Below, in pieces: positions 1 through 8,669 of a stretch of DNA of 64,000 nt (positions within the stretch are counted from its first letter, which is position 1; each line of letters begins with the position of its first letter). The stretch is taken from assembly GCA_963729215.1 (NCBI GenBank), contig CAVSND010000019.1:248001-312000 (forward strand). Direction: 5' to 3'. The notes below the pieces were generated by a model, which ran no database searches, had not been told where the DNA came from, and was given only the letters and a program-made list of their open reading frames with translations. The DNA is from CAVQJU01 sp963729215 (GTDB lineage Bacteria > Acidobacteriota > Vicinamibacteria > Vicinamibacterales > CAVVIG01). The position numbers were made by a program, and so were the translations under genes.

Positions 1-1582
1 CGGGTCCCGCCGCCAAGCCCAACGCGAGCGTGGAGGCCGGCATTCGCAATGTCGCGCACGCCTTGTTATCCGGCGCCGACGGCTGGATGTTCGACGGAGA
101 GGACGCGCTCGGCCAGGTGTCGACGATGTCGCTCGACAACCAGCGGAACCTGAAGCTCGCGATCCGCCGCGACCCCGTGTTCCTGACCGCCGCCGAACAG
201 GTCGCCGGCGAGATGAACGCATGGGCACGGCAGTTCTTCGGGCGGCCGACGATCGACGACTGGCGCGCGCAGCTCGACTTCACCACGAAGCTGTTCCGGC
301 CGCGCGGGCTTCACCTCGACGATCGGCACGTGCGCCACACGAGCGGCGCGGGCTTCTCTGCCTCCATCGTCGATACCACCCTCTACATCGTCAACAACCA
401 TCAGCAGCTCGCGCGGTCGAATGCGTCGCTGGCGTCTGTACCTGCCGAAGATTCAAACGGCCGAAGAGGCCGCGCTCTGGAATGACATCCTGTCGGCGAT
501 TGAAGGACACGTGGGGCTCGCCGCCGGCGCCATCAAGGTCTACGTTCTCGTCGAGCAGCTGGAAGCGTGCTTTCAGCTGATGGAAATCCGCGCGGCGCTC
601 GGCGCCCATTTCATCGGCTTCAACACCGGCCGCTGGGATTACATCAACAGCGTGGCCGACGCGATGGCCTGGGATCCGTCATTCGTCAATGCCAACATCG
701 ATGCCATCACGATGACGTACGGCTACATGCGGAACTACGAGGACCGCGTGCGCCGCGCCGTCAACACGCCCGACAAGCTCGGCCAGTTCGCGCTCTGGCA
801 GGGAGGGATGGAGCCGAACATCCCGGTCGGTTCGTCGAGCGGCGTGGAAGCCGGCATGAAACGGGCGGTGGCCGGCGGCGAGCGCGAGCAGCGTGAAGGC
901 GCGAGCGGCAAGTGGGTCGCGCACTGGAAGATGGTGCACATCGTCCGACCCGTGTGGGAGAAAGCCGGCCAGGACAATCAGCTCGGCCGGAAGTTCCCGA
1001 CGCTCACCTACACGCAGGCGGACGCGGACGGGCTCACCATGCTCGAACCCGCACCCCGCACCGTGCGCGGCGCCCGCGACCTCCTGAGCGTCGCGCTTCA
1101 GTACCGGCAACGCGTTCGGCCAGGGGCTGCAGGCCGCGGCGCTCAAGCCGGCCGACTTCTTCGGCAATGACGATGTGCTGTATTTGATGGAAGACATGGC
1201 CACGGGGGAAATCCGGCTGAGCATTCTCTGGGAGTGGCTCCATAAGGGCGCGTCGTTGACGGAAGACGACCCGTCCGGCGTGAAGGCGGGGGAGCGGTTC
1301 ACGCCAGAGCTCTTCAAGCGATTGCTCCAGGAGGAATACGAGAAACTGCGCAAAGCGAGCAATCGCGACGTGTTCGATGTGTCCAAGAACACGACACTGC
1401 CGATCGCGCACGCCATCGTCGAAGCCTATGTGGCCGACAGCGTCAAGCTGCCGTGGTACATCGACCTGCTCAACATCACCCTCGGGAATCACGATCTCGG
1501 CGAGGCGCGCAAGAGAATAGCCCGGCTGTCCGATGCGTTTCGAAAGGATGGCACGAGGATCACGGAGAACCTGGACTGGTAG
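1..1582 (+). CDS. aceB: Malate synthase, 5' end outside window, two frame breaks
   Basis: Condenses glyoxylate with acetyl-CoA to malate in the glyoxylate shunt; cytoplasmic. The reading frame is already open at base 3, so the start lies upstream. Visible family signatures are FDGEDALGQ near the N-terminal part of the TIM barrel, the LYLPKIQ strand, FNTGRWDYINS and TMTYGYMRNY, matching the order in malate synthase A. The C-terminal helical part reads to ENLDW and a TAG at 1580-1582. The protein runs through three frames: a shift near 430 (just before LYLPKIQ) and one near 1100 (just before GNAFGQGLQ). Removing one base at each site restores a continuous product of over 500 residues, close to the usual family length. 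Conserved sequence on both sides argues for sequencing indels rather than decay. An AI-2E-type permease follows at once. Confidence 0.85.
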
Positions 1583-2667
1583 CGCCTCCTTCTCAGACGC
1601 GTGTCGCGATTCAGATCCTGTTCGGCGTCCTCGCCGTGGCCGCGGGGCTCTGGGTGCTGTATCGGCTCGCGTACGTCCTCCTCGTCCTGGTGCTGTCCAC
1701 GCTGTTCGCGTACGTGATTGCGCCGCTCGTACGCGTGGTGTGCCGGCCCATAGGAATCGCCGGCAGGGAACGCGCGCTGCCGCGGGGATTTGCGATTGCG
1801 CTCGTTTACGGGCTCATCGCGGCGGGGGTCTGGGCGGGCGGCGTGCTCGTGCTGCCGAGCGTGTCCGAACAGGTCGAAGATGTCGTCGCCAGCGCGCCCG
1901 GCTACACCCAGTCGATCGTCACCCGGGAGCGCGGCCTTACCCGGTACTATCAGCGGCTGAAGATGCCAGTCGAGTTGCGAAACACGATCGACCGGGCAGC
2001 CGTCGAATCGGTTGACGCGGTCACGGCATCGGCCCGCGGAGCGTTGTTGTCGCTGGTCGGCGCGCTCACGTACGCGCCGCTGCTCGTGTTGATTCCGATT
2101 CTCGCGTTTCTGCTCCTCAAGGATGCGCCCAGCCTGCTGCCGCGCCTCCTCGACGTCCTGCCGCACAGCCGGCGGGAGCGGGGCCTCCGGCTGATCGAGG
2201 ATCTGAACGCCACACTGGCCGCGTATATTCGCGCCCAGCTCGTCGCGTGCGCGCTCGTCGGGACAATCTGCGGCGTCGGATTCGCGTTGCTCGGCGTTCC
2301 TTATGCTCTCTTGCTCGGTGTTCTGGCCGGCGTCCTGGAGTTCATCCCGCTCGTCGGCCCGTTCGCGCTGGCCGTCGTGGCGAGTGTCACTGCGGCGCTC
2401 CATGGACCCGGACTGGTCCTCTGGGTCGTGGTGGGCCTGGCCGCGTTCCGCATGGTTCACGACTATGTAATTTACCCGCGACTCGTGGGCCAGACGCTCG
2501 ACCTTCATCCATTCGGCGTGGTCGTGGCGGTGCTGGCGGGCGCCGAGCTGGGCGGTGTGGCGGGGCTGTTTCTGGCCGTTCCCGTGGCGGCGATGTTGTC
2601 TGTCATCGTTCGTCACTGGCTGTTGTGGAATGGCGATCACGGCAGCGCCGAACCGCAAGTAAGATAG
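1576..2667 (+). CDS. AI-2E family (PerM-type) membrane permease
   Basis: Integral membrane protein of the AI-2E exporter / PerM family; the substrate cannot be told from sequence. Several hydrophobic segments are visible: an N-terminal pair (ILFGVLAVAAGLWVLY and VLLVLVLSTLFAYVIAPLV), one near residue 85, then a C-terminal bundle. The family's conserved region is present as LLGVPYALLLGVLAGVLEFIPLVGP, followed by HDYVIYPRLVGQ and a typical last helix. The start is unclear: no ATG or GTG lies in frame close to the malate synthase stop. The nearest candidates are a rare CTG at 1576, overlapping that stop, or a GTG at 1636, which would cut the first membrane segment. A lost base near the start is possible given the many indels in this window. 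Confidence 0.85.
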   Translation: MVAPPSQTRVAIQILFGVLAVAAGLWVLYRLAYVLLVLVLSTLFAYVIAPLVRVVCRPIGIAGRERALPRGFAIALVYGLIAAGVWAGGVLVLPSVSEQVEDVVASAPGYTQSIVTRERGLTRYYQRLKMPVELRNTIDRAAVESVDAVTASARGALLSLVGALTYAPLLVLIPILAFLLLKDAPSLLPRLLDVLPHSRRERGLRLIEDLNATLAAYIRAQLVACALVGTICGVGFALLGVPYALLLGVLAGVLEFIPLVGPFALAVVASVTAALHGPGLVLWVVVGLAAFRMVHDYVIYPRLVGQTLDLHPFGVVVAVLAGAELGGVAGLFLAVPVAAMLSVIVRHWLLWNGDHGSAEPQVR

Positions 2668-2775
2668 CCCGACCTTGCGGGGAAGGCGGCCCGCGTTCAG
2701 ACGAATGGCTCCCTCACGGCGGACTTGTTTTCAGGAACTCTATGATTCTCCGCCGTTTGCCAATGGGCACAAGGA

Positions 2776-3135
2776 TTGCGTTCGGCGAGGCTTAAGGTGG
2801 CTGAGCGAGTGCGTTCGTCGTTCTCGTTGACACTCCCCGGATCGCAGAGCCGGGCGTTCTGGTCGCTGCTGCTGTTTGTGGCGGTCCAGCTCGCCGATGG
2901 CGCGCTGACCTACATGGGCATCCTGCGGTTCGGCCCCGCGATCGAAGCGAACCCGCTCCTGTCGTTCTGCGCCGCCGTCTTCGGCGCGAGCTCAGCCCTG
3001 GTGGTCGCCAAGTCGGTGGCCATCATCGGGGGCGCCACCCTCCACGTGTTCTCCCAGCATTTCGTCCTCGCCGCGTTGACCGTTGCCTGCGTCTTCGGGG
3101 CGATCGTGCCGTGGGCGATGGTTCTCAGCTGGTAG
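2776..3135 (+). CDS. Small four-segment membrane protein (DUF5658-like)
   Basis: A 119-residue protein with hydrophobic stretches at about residues 28-48, 60-75, 78-92 and 96-115. The pattern LADGALTYMGI followed by GPAIEANPLL resembles the DUF5658 family of small membrane proteins, whose function is unknown. TTG at 2776 is used as the start; a GTG at 2797 is equally possible and would remove seven mostly polar residues. It stands alone, about 110 bases after the permease, and a dispersed inverted repeat follows it. Confidence 0.65.
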   Translation: MRSARLKVAERVRSSFSLTLPGSQSRAFWSLLLFVAVQLADGALTYMGILRFGPAIEANPLLSFCAAVFGASSALVVAKSVAIIGGATLHVFSQHFVLAALTVACVFGAIVPWAMVLSW

Positions 3136-3165
3136 CCTGCAGACGTCATCTGGACGGCATTCCTA

Positions 3166-3240
3166 CGTAGTGCAAACCTTCAGGTTTGCCTTGGCTTCCT
3201 GTTCGTCCAGAACTCGGCAGGCCTGAAGGCCTGCACTACG
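3166..3240. repeat. Dispersed inverted repeat, two palindromic arms
   Basis: Two 25-base arms, 3166-3190 and 3216-3240, are inverted copies of each other, matching at 21 of 25 positions. Each arm is itself a near-perfect hairpin (GCAAACCT-TC-AGGTTTGC on the left; the GC version GCAGGCCT-TC-AGGCCTGC read on the other strand). The four differences between arms are two compensated base pairs. It lies between two convergent genes. Related units are at 7594-7623, 15151-15180 and 15697-15741. Confidence 0.8.
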
Positions 3241-3253
3241 CGCCAATGCCTGC

Positions 3254-3927
3254 CTAGAACCGATACCGCGCGGCCGCGCCGAAGCGGCCGACGTTCTGGT
3301 CCTTGTCCCGGTCTCCCATCACCCTGATCAGCCGCAGGTCGGCGTCGATCCACAGATGCTCCGTGGCCTTGATGCCGACACCACCACCCAATGTCAACGC
3401 GAGGCCGACCGTCGATGACGTCACCCGCTGCGTGAGGGTTTGAGTGCCCAGAACCAGCGGTCCGCCGGCGAATGCCCCGCCGATCGTGGGAAACGTGTAC
3501 TGGAGGTCTGCCGTCTGCTGCACGTTGGCGACGCCGCCGCCTGCCACGAAAAACGGTTCGAGCCTCGCGTCGTCGTCGGGACGGCCACGCGAACGTTATT
3601 GGAGAAGATCACCGCGCGACCCGTCCCGTTGGTGAAGGTCGGGACGGGAATCGGCAGGCCGATGATCGAAGACGATGCCGGCAGGGACGGAATAATGGAG
3701 CCGGAGAGTTGTGGCTCGAGCGACGGGGCGTATGTGAGCTCGAGCTCGAGGCTCACGACGTTGGTGAAGCGATAGTCGAAAGCTCCGGTATAGGCGACCG
3801 TTGTGTGCGAATCCATATTGATCGCCGAGACGTTCCCGGAGACGCTCGCGCCCGGCGCTTGAGCTCGAGCGCCGGACGGTACGCACAGAACCGTAATCGC
3901 GCACGCGACGAGGATTTTTGGCGTCAT
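3254..3927 (-). CDS. Outer-membrane beta-barrel protein, one frame break
   Basis: Secreted outer-membrane protein with a signal peptide (MTPKILVACAITVLCVPSGARAQ) and alternating strands ending in RFGAAARYRF, the terminal aromatic residue typical of barrel proteins recognised by BAM. The N-terminal part contains VAYTGAFDYRF and VVSLELELTYAPS; the C-terminal part contains FVAGGGVANVQQ and LGGGVGIKATEHLWIDADLR, as in porin-like OmpA/OmpW-type barrels. The frame changes near 3550, next to a run of A/T (gaaaaac on the plus strand), so a homopolymer error is the simplest explanation. Joined length is about 224 residues. The function beyond a barrel cannot be told. Confidence 0.75.
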
Positions 3928-4031
3928 CCTCTGAGGGTAGCCGAGATGAGGTGCGCGGGCCAGTCACTGTGCAGCGCTGTGCACGCTCGGGGACTGGCGA
4001 CCTGGCAAGAGCCGCTGAACGCGAGTGGCGT

Positions 4032-5119
4032 TCAGTGTTTGTAAACGAACTTCTGCAGACGGTTGCCGCGCGATTCGGCGGTGTACAGGTTGCCCTTCGA
4101 ATCCGTCGCCAGGCTGTGGAGCCAGTGCCATTGCCCCGCGTAGGGACCGCCGCGGCCGAACGATCCCACGACCTCGAGCGTCTGCCGGTCCAGGATCCTC
4201 ACCTTGTCGTTCGAGCCGTCCGGCACGAAGAGGTACTCTGGGCTTTGTCGGGCGAAAACGCGACCGCGAACGCCGTGCCCCGGCTGTCGAGCGTGCCGCG
4301 CGCGATGAAGCCTTCCTTCACGAACGACCCGTCGAGTGTGAAGACCTGGATCCGGTTGTTCACGCGGTCCGACACGTAGACGAAGTCGTCCGTCGAGATC
4401 GCGACGCCGTGGACGATGTTGAATTGTTCGGGGCCGCGTGGCCCGGTGGGGACCCGGTCGCGCGTGTAGGTGTCGTCTGGCTTGTTGCCGTACGCGCCCC
4501 ACATCCGCTTGAACGCGCCCGTCTCCGAGTCGAACACGATCACGCGGCGATTCTGGTAGCCGTCGGCGACGAACACTTCCTTTCGCTTGTCGTGGACCCA
4601 GATCTGCGCGGGGCGGTTCAGGTTTTCGGTATCCAGGCTGCCCTTGCTCTTCTTCGCGTGGCCGATCTGCATGAGGAACTTGCCGTCGTGCGTGAACTTG
4701 AGGATCTGGTTGTCGCTGTTGGTGGTGTTCCCGCCCAGCCAGACGTTGCCCTGGCCGTCCACGAAGATGCCGTGCTCGTTGTCCGGCCACTCGTATCCGG
4801 CGCCCGGCCCGCCCCACGTCTGGACCAGGGTACCCGCCGCGTCGAATTCCAGGATGGGCGGCGCGGGGATGCAGCATTCGGAGGTCGGCGGCTTGAGCGA
4901 CGCGCCAATCTGATCCGGCGTCAGCGTGCGCGGCCTCGACGCGACCCAGATGTGATCCGTCGCGTCGACGAACACGGCCCCGAGCTCGCCCATGTAGTAG
5001 TTGTTCGGCAGCGGTTTGGGCCAGAACGGGTCGACTTCGAATCGGGGCACGTCGGCGGACGCCGCGTGAATCACGGCGCCGGCGGCCAGCAGGCAGATCA
5101 GCGGCTTAGACCACGACAT
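4032..5119 (-). CDS. Secreted NHL-repeat beta-propeller protein, one frame break
   Basis: Exported six-bladed propeller of the NHL type, with a hydrophobic leader (LICLLAAGAVIHAASA). Blade signatures include EHGIFVDGQGNVWLGG, RPAQIWVHDKRKEVFVADG, VHGVAISTDDFVYVSDR with NNRIQVF, and HSLATDSKGNLYTAES with GNRLQKF. Such acidobacterial proteins resemble peptidyl-alpha-hydroxyglycine amidating lyase propellers in fold, but no catalytic function is shown here. The ATG at 5119 is preferred over 5149 because the leader begins there. The frame shifts near 4240, between SPDKAQ and PEYLFVPDG. It points away from two plus-strand paralogues at 5351 and 6410, with an inverted repeat in the shared gap. Confidence 0.8.
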
Positions 5120-5191
5120 GGGCGACAGTCTAGATCCACTCATCCACACCTGCCTATCACGAAGTCACGAGGCCGTGAACTGTCGAACGTT

Positions 5192-5262
5192 AACGTAAAA
5201 CGTAAAACGTAAAACGTGAACGAAGAATTTCTGAGTATTTCGTCGTTTTGCGTTTTACGTTC
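5192..5262. repeat. Inverted repeat of tandem CGTAAAA-type units
   Basis: The left arm, 5192-5227, is made of tandem AACGTAAAACGTAAAA units. The right arm, 5239-5262, reads as the complement (CGTTTTGCGTTTTACGTTC at 5244-5262). The 19-base core occurs exactly again at 28326-28344, also opposite an A-rich tandem arm. It lies in the divergent gap before the NHL gene at 5351. Confidence 0.8.
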
Positions 5263-5350
5263 AGGGCGGCGTTTTTCGGCCCCTGCTCGTGTCTTCGTGA
5301 TGTACAGGAGCGACGATTCTGGTATAGAGTCCAGCCGTTCGGAGGTTCGC

Positions 5351-6397
5351 ATGAGACGGTATCTGACCTGCCATGTCTTCGTCTTCCTGCTGTGCGCGGT
5401 GCCTGTCTTCGCGCAGGCCAAGGCCAAAGCGCAGAACGTGCCAGAAATTCCCTACGAGTCCGTGCCGAACTTCCTGAAGCTGCCTCCCAACCTGTATCTC
5501 GGCGAGGCGATCGGCGTGGCCACCAATTCCAAGGGACACGTGTTCGTCTACACGCGCAGCGCGAACACGCGGCTCTTCGAGTTCGACCAGGCCGGCACCT
5601 TCGTCCGCGAGATCGGCGAAGGGAACTACGGCTTCGAATTCGCGCACGCCGTCCGCGTCGATCCCCAGGACAACATCTGGGTCGTGGACGAAGGGACGAA
5701 CATGGTCATCAAGTTCAACCCGGAGGGCCGCGTCGTGATGGTCCTCGGCCGTCGCCCCGAGGCGGTGGCCGGCGTGCTCGCGACGCAAGGAGGCCCGGCG
5801 CCGCCCGCCGAGAAGTACCTGCTGGGCCGCCCGACCGATGTCGCGTGGGACCCGCAAGGCAACATCTTCGTCTCGGACGGCTACGTCAACCATCGCGTCG
5901 TGAAGTACAGCAAGGACGGCCGCTTCATCCGGCAGGTCGGCAGCGAGCGGGCCGGGGCGGAGCCGAGCCAGTTCAACACGCCGCACGGCATCGCCGTGGA
6001 CGCGCAGGGCAACGTCTACGTCTCCGACCGCGCCAACAACCGCATGCAGGTCTTCGACAACAACCTCGTGCTCAGGGCGATTTACGACAACATCGGCGTG
6101 TCGTGGACCGTGTGCATCTCGCCCGGTCCGCATCAGTACCTGTTCAGCTCGAACTCCAATCCCAACGGCAACGCCCCGGGCACGTGGGACAACACCGGCG
6201 AGATCTACAAGATGGAGCTGGACGGCACGATCCTCGGCCGCTTTGGCCACGCGGGCAAGCAGCTCGGGGGCTTTCAGGTCGTGCACGCCATCGACTGCCG
6301 CAACCCGAACGAAATCATCGTCGCGGAGATCGAGTCGTGGCGGGTCCAGAAGCTGATGCTGAAACCGCAGGCGGTGGCCGCGTCGGCCGGACGATAG
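5351..6397 (+). CDS. Secreted NHL-repeat beta-propeller protein
   Basis: A 348-residue exported propeller. Signal peptide at about residues 1-22 (CHVFVFLLCAVPVFAQA). Blades are marked by LGEAIGVATNSKGHVFVYTR, HAVRVDPQDNIWVVDE, RPTDVAWDPQGNIFVSDGY, PHGIAVDAQGNVYVSDRA with NNRMQVFD, and HAIDCRNPNEIIVAEIESW near the end. The ATG at 5351 is chosen because the leader starts there and upstream sequence belongs to the inverted repeat. It is a close paralogue of the next gene, 12 bases downstream, sharing the ESVxxLKxPxNxxLGEAxGVATNSKG opening; the two probably share a transcript. The substrate or ligand is unknown. Confidence 0.85.
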   Translation: MRRYLTCHVFVFLLCAVPVFAQAKAKAQNVPEIPYESVPNFLKLPPNLYLGEAIGVATNSKGHVFVYTRSANTRLFEFDQAGTFVREIGEGNYGFEFAHAVRVDPQDNIWVVDEGTNMVIKFNPEGRVVMVLGRRPEAVAGVLATQGGPAPPAEKYLLGRPTDVAWDPQGNIFVSDGYVNHRVVKYSKDGRFIRQVGSERAGAEPSQFNTPHGIAVDAQGNVYVSDRANNRMQVFDNNLVLRAIYDNIGVSWTVCISPGPHQYLFSSNSNPNGNAPGTWDNTGEIYKMELDGTILGRFGHAGKQLGGFQVVHAIDCRNPNEIIVAEIESWRVQKLMLKPQAVAASAGR

Positions 6398-6409
6398 GAG
6401 GAGTGGCCC

Positions 6410-7552
6410 ATGACAGCACAAAGACGACAGGCGCTGACGCTGGCTGTTGCCGCTCTTCTCGCGACGGCTCCCGCCGTCGCGCAGTTCGCGGTCCCGGAAA
6501 TTCGCTTCGAGTCGGTCGAGCCGCTGAAATTTCCCGAGAACATCCACCTTGGCGAAGCCGCCGGCGTGGCCACCAACTCCAAGGGCGATCTGTTCGTGTA
6601 CACGCGCACCGGCCACCCGACCGTTTCGATCGGCACCGCGCGGCCATTCGCGCACGGCGGCTCGCGGGTGTTTCAATTCGACCGGTCGGGCAAGTTCGTG
6701 CGGGAGATCGGAAAGGACTCCTACGGCTTGATGTTTGCGCAGCAGGTGCGCGTCGATCCGCAGGACAACCTGTGGGTCGTCGATCAGATGTCGAGCATGG
6801 TCATGAAGTTCGACACCAGCGGACAGGTCCAGCTGCTGCTCGGCCGGAAGGCGGAGTCCGAACGCGTTCCAGCGGCGCCTCCTGCGGCCCCACCGGCAGC
6901 GGCGGAAGGGCGCGGCGGCGCGGGTCGTGGCGCCGCGCCGGCTGACGCCGAGGCACCGGCGGCGGGGCGCGGCCGGGGCGGGCTTCCGGGCGCAGGCGCG
7001 CAGAGCGATCTCTTTCAGGGTCCCAGCGACGTCGCGTGGGATGCCGCCGGCAACATCTACGTCGCCGACGGCTTCGGGAACGCCCGGATCGCCAAGTTCG
7101 ACAAGAACGGGAAGTTCGTCAAGTCCTGGGGATCGCGCGGCGCAGCGCCCGGCCAGTTCAACACACCGCGGGGGATTGCGATCGACGCGCAAGGCCTCGT
7201 CTACGTCGCCGACAGCGGCAACCGGCGCATCCAGGTGTTCGACGCCGACGGCAATTTCAAGACGGCGTTCCTGAACGTCGGCACGCCCGCGGCCCTCTGC
7301 ATAACGTCCCTGACGCCGGGACCACGCCAGTATCTGTACAGTTCGAACTCCAACCCGCCGACGGACATTGACGTGGACGGGGAAATCTACAAACTGGATC
7401 TCAATGGCAAGCTCGTGGGCCGCTTCGGAAAAGCCGGCAAGCTGCCGAAGGAGTTCGGGACGGTCAACGCGATCGACTGCCGCAGCGAGAACGAGCTCTA
7501 CGTCGGGGAGACCGGCAACTGGAGAGTGCAGAAGATCACCCTGCACCCCTAG
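6410..7552 (+). CDS. Secreted NHL-repeat beta-propeller protein with low-complexity insert
   Basis: A 380-residue paralogue of the preceding gene, with a signal peptide ending near APAVAQ. The same blades are seen: LGEAAGVATNSKGDLFVYTR, QQVRVDPQDNLWVVDQ, GPSDVAWDAAGNIYVADGF, PRGIAIDAQGLVYVADSG with NRRIQVFD, and NAIDCRSENELYVGETGNW. It differs by an insert of about 50 residues (roughly 145-195) made almost only of Ala, Pro, Gly and Arg, placed between two blades where the paralogue has about 15 residues. The insert is likely a flexible loop. The gene ends in a low-complexity AAAG-rich stretch followed by a short palindrome. Confidence 0.85.
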   Translation: MTAQRRQALTLAVAALLATAPAVAQFAVPEIRFESVEPLKFPENIHLGEAAGVATNSKGDLFVYTRTGHPTVSIGTARPFAHGGSRVFQFDRSGKFVREIGKDSYGLMFAQQVRVDPQDNLWVVDQMSSMVMKFDTSGQVQLLLGRKAESERVPAAPPAAPPAAAEGRGGAGRGAAPADAEAPAAGRGRGGLPGAGAQSDLFQGPSDVAWDAAGNIYVADGFGNARIAKFDKNGKFVKSWGSRGAAPGQFNTPRGIAIDAQGLVYVADSGNRRIQVFDADGNFKTAFLNVGTPAALCITSLTPGPRQYLYSSNSNPPTDIDVDGEIYKLDLNGKLVGRFGKAGKLPKEFGTVNAIDCRSENELYVGETGNWRVQKITLHP

Positions 7553-7593
7553 AAGAAAGTCGGAAGTTCAAAGTACAAAGCACAAAGGGGAAG

Positions 7594-7623
7594 GTAGTGC
7601 AGGCCTTCAGGCCTGTCGTGCAC
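7594..7623. repeat. Short palindromic repeat unit
   Basis: GTAGTGCAGGCCTTCAGGCCTG followed by TCGTGCAC. The core GCAGGCCT-TC-AGGCCTG is the same hairpin as the right arm of the 3166-3240 element. It ends 10 bases before the start codon of the next gene, so it would sit at the ribosome-binding region of that mRNA. The 40 bases before it (7551-7592) are an AAAG/AAAGTAC-rich low-complexity run. Confidence 0.7.
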
Positions 7624-7633
7624 AGGGGACGCG

Positions 7634-8668
7634 ATGAAATTGGTGGTCCTCGCCGCGGGAATGCTCACGGCCGCCGTCGCGGCGACGGCTCCGTACGCGC
7701 CGCCGCGCACGCCCTGGGGCGATCCGGATCTGCAGGGCAACTACACGAACAAATACGAAGCGAACACGCCGCTCGAACGCCCGGCGGCATTTGCCGGGAA
7801 GTCGCCCCGTGACGTCACGGCCGCCGAGATGGCCATCCTGCGGGAGCAGCGGCAGAAGCAGTTCAGCGAACGGCCGGCGGCGGTTGGTCCGATGCAGTTC
7901 CGCGATCCGCTCGACGTGACGCGGGGAAGCCGTCCGTGGTTCCTGATCGATCCACCCGATGGGCGGATTCCGCCGAGAACCGATGCGGCGCGCCGGCGCC
8001 TCGACGCCTATAACGCCGCCTACGATGCGCCCTACGAGGCAACTCTCGACACCACGCTCGGCGGCGTCTTCAACTCGAGACAGCGGGTCGGCGGCAGCTT
8101 CGGAGAGGGCCCGTTCGACACGATTGAGGATTTCGGTCTCTGGGACCGCTGCATCACCCGCGGAATTCCCGGATCGATGCTGCCCCACATCCTGGGCAAC
8201 TCGTATCAATTCGTACAGTCGCCCGGCATCGTCGCCATCCGGTACGAACTGGTCCACGACACCCGCGTGATCCCTCTGGACGGCCGGCCGTACGTCGGCA
8301 AGGGCATTGCCCTCGAACTGGGCGACGCGCGCGGCCATTGGGACAAGGACACGCTCGTCGTCGAAACCAGGCGTTTCAAGGATCGCAGCACCTACCGGAA
8401 TGCGAACGCCGAAACGCTCCGGCTCGTCGAGCGCTTCACGCGGACATCGCCGACACAGCTCGAGTGGTCCGTCACCGTTGACGACCCCGCGACCTGGACG
8501 AAGCCGTGGACGTTTTCCATGCCCCTGACGATGAACGATGGGGAGGCGGTGCTGGAGTTCGCGTGCCACGAGGGCAACTACGCGGTTCCCCATATCCTGA
8601 GCGCCGCCAGGGCAGAGGAGCGTGGCCACGTGGACGCTGCCCCCGGACCCGGAGTAAATTCGAAGTGA
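7634..8668 (+). CDS. Secreted protein of unknown function (WGDPDLQG motif)
   Basis: A 344-residue protein with a short signal peptide (LVVLAAGMLTAAVAATA). Right after it comes PRTPWGDPDLQGNYT, an opening common to a large family of uncharacterised secreted acidobacterial proteins. Later conserved-looking stretches are FGLWDRCITRG, YELVHDTRVIPLDGRP, ARGHWDKDTLVVET and FACHEGNYAVPHIL. Two cysteines (in DRCITRG and FACHEG) may pair. No enzyme motif is recognised. It ends one base before the next gene's start, which implies co-transcription with the CLACH protein. Confidence 0.75.
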   Translation: MKLVVLAAGMLTAAVAATAPYAPPRTPWGDPDLQGNYTNKYEANTPLERPAAFAGKSPRDVTAAEMAILREQRQKQFSERPAAVGPMQFRDPLDVTRGSRPWFLIDPPDGRIPPRTDAARRRLDAYNAAYDAPYEATLDTTLGGVFNSRQRVGGSFGEGPFDTIEDFGLWDRCITRGIPGSMLPHILGNSYQFVQSPGIVAIRYELVHDTRVIPLDGRPYVGKGIALELGDARGHWDKDTLVVETRRFKDRSTYRNANAETLRLVERFTRTSPTQLEWSVTVDDPATWTKPWTFSMPLTMNDGEAVLEFACHEGNYAVPHILSAARAEERGHVDAAPGPGVNSK

Positions 8669-8669
8669 C

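Noticed and set aside
5192..5220. Possible CRISPR repeats (tandem CGTAAAA units)
   Set aside because: Units are 7-8 bases with no spacers and pair with a downstream arm; no cas genes.
5261..7546. A 761-codon open frame on the minus strand
   Set aside because: It lies opposite two clear NHL propeller genes; its residues are Arg/Asp/Val-rich with no family, as expected for the antisense of G+C-rich coding DNA.
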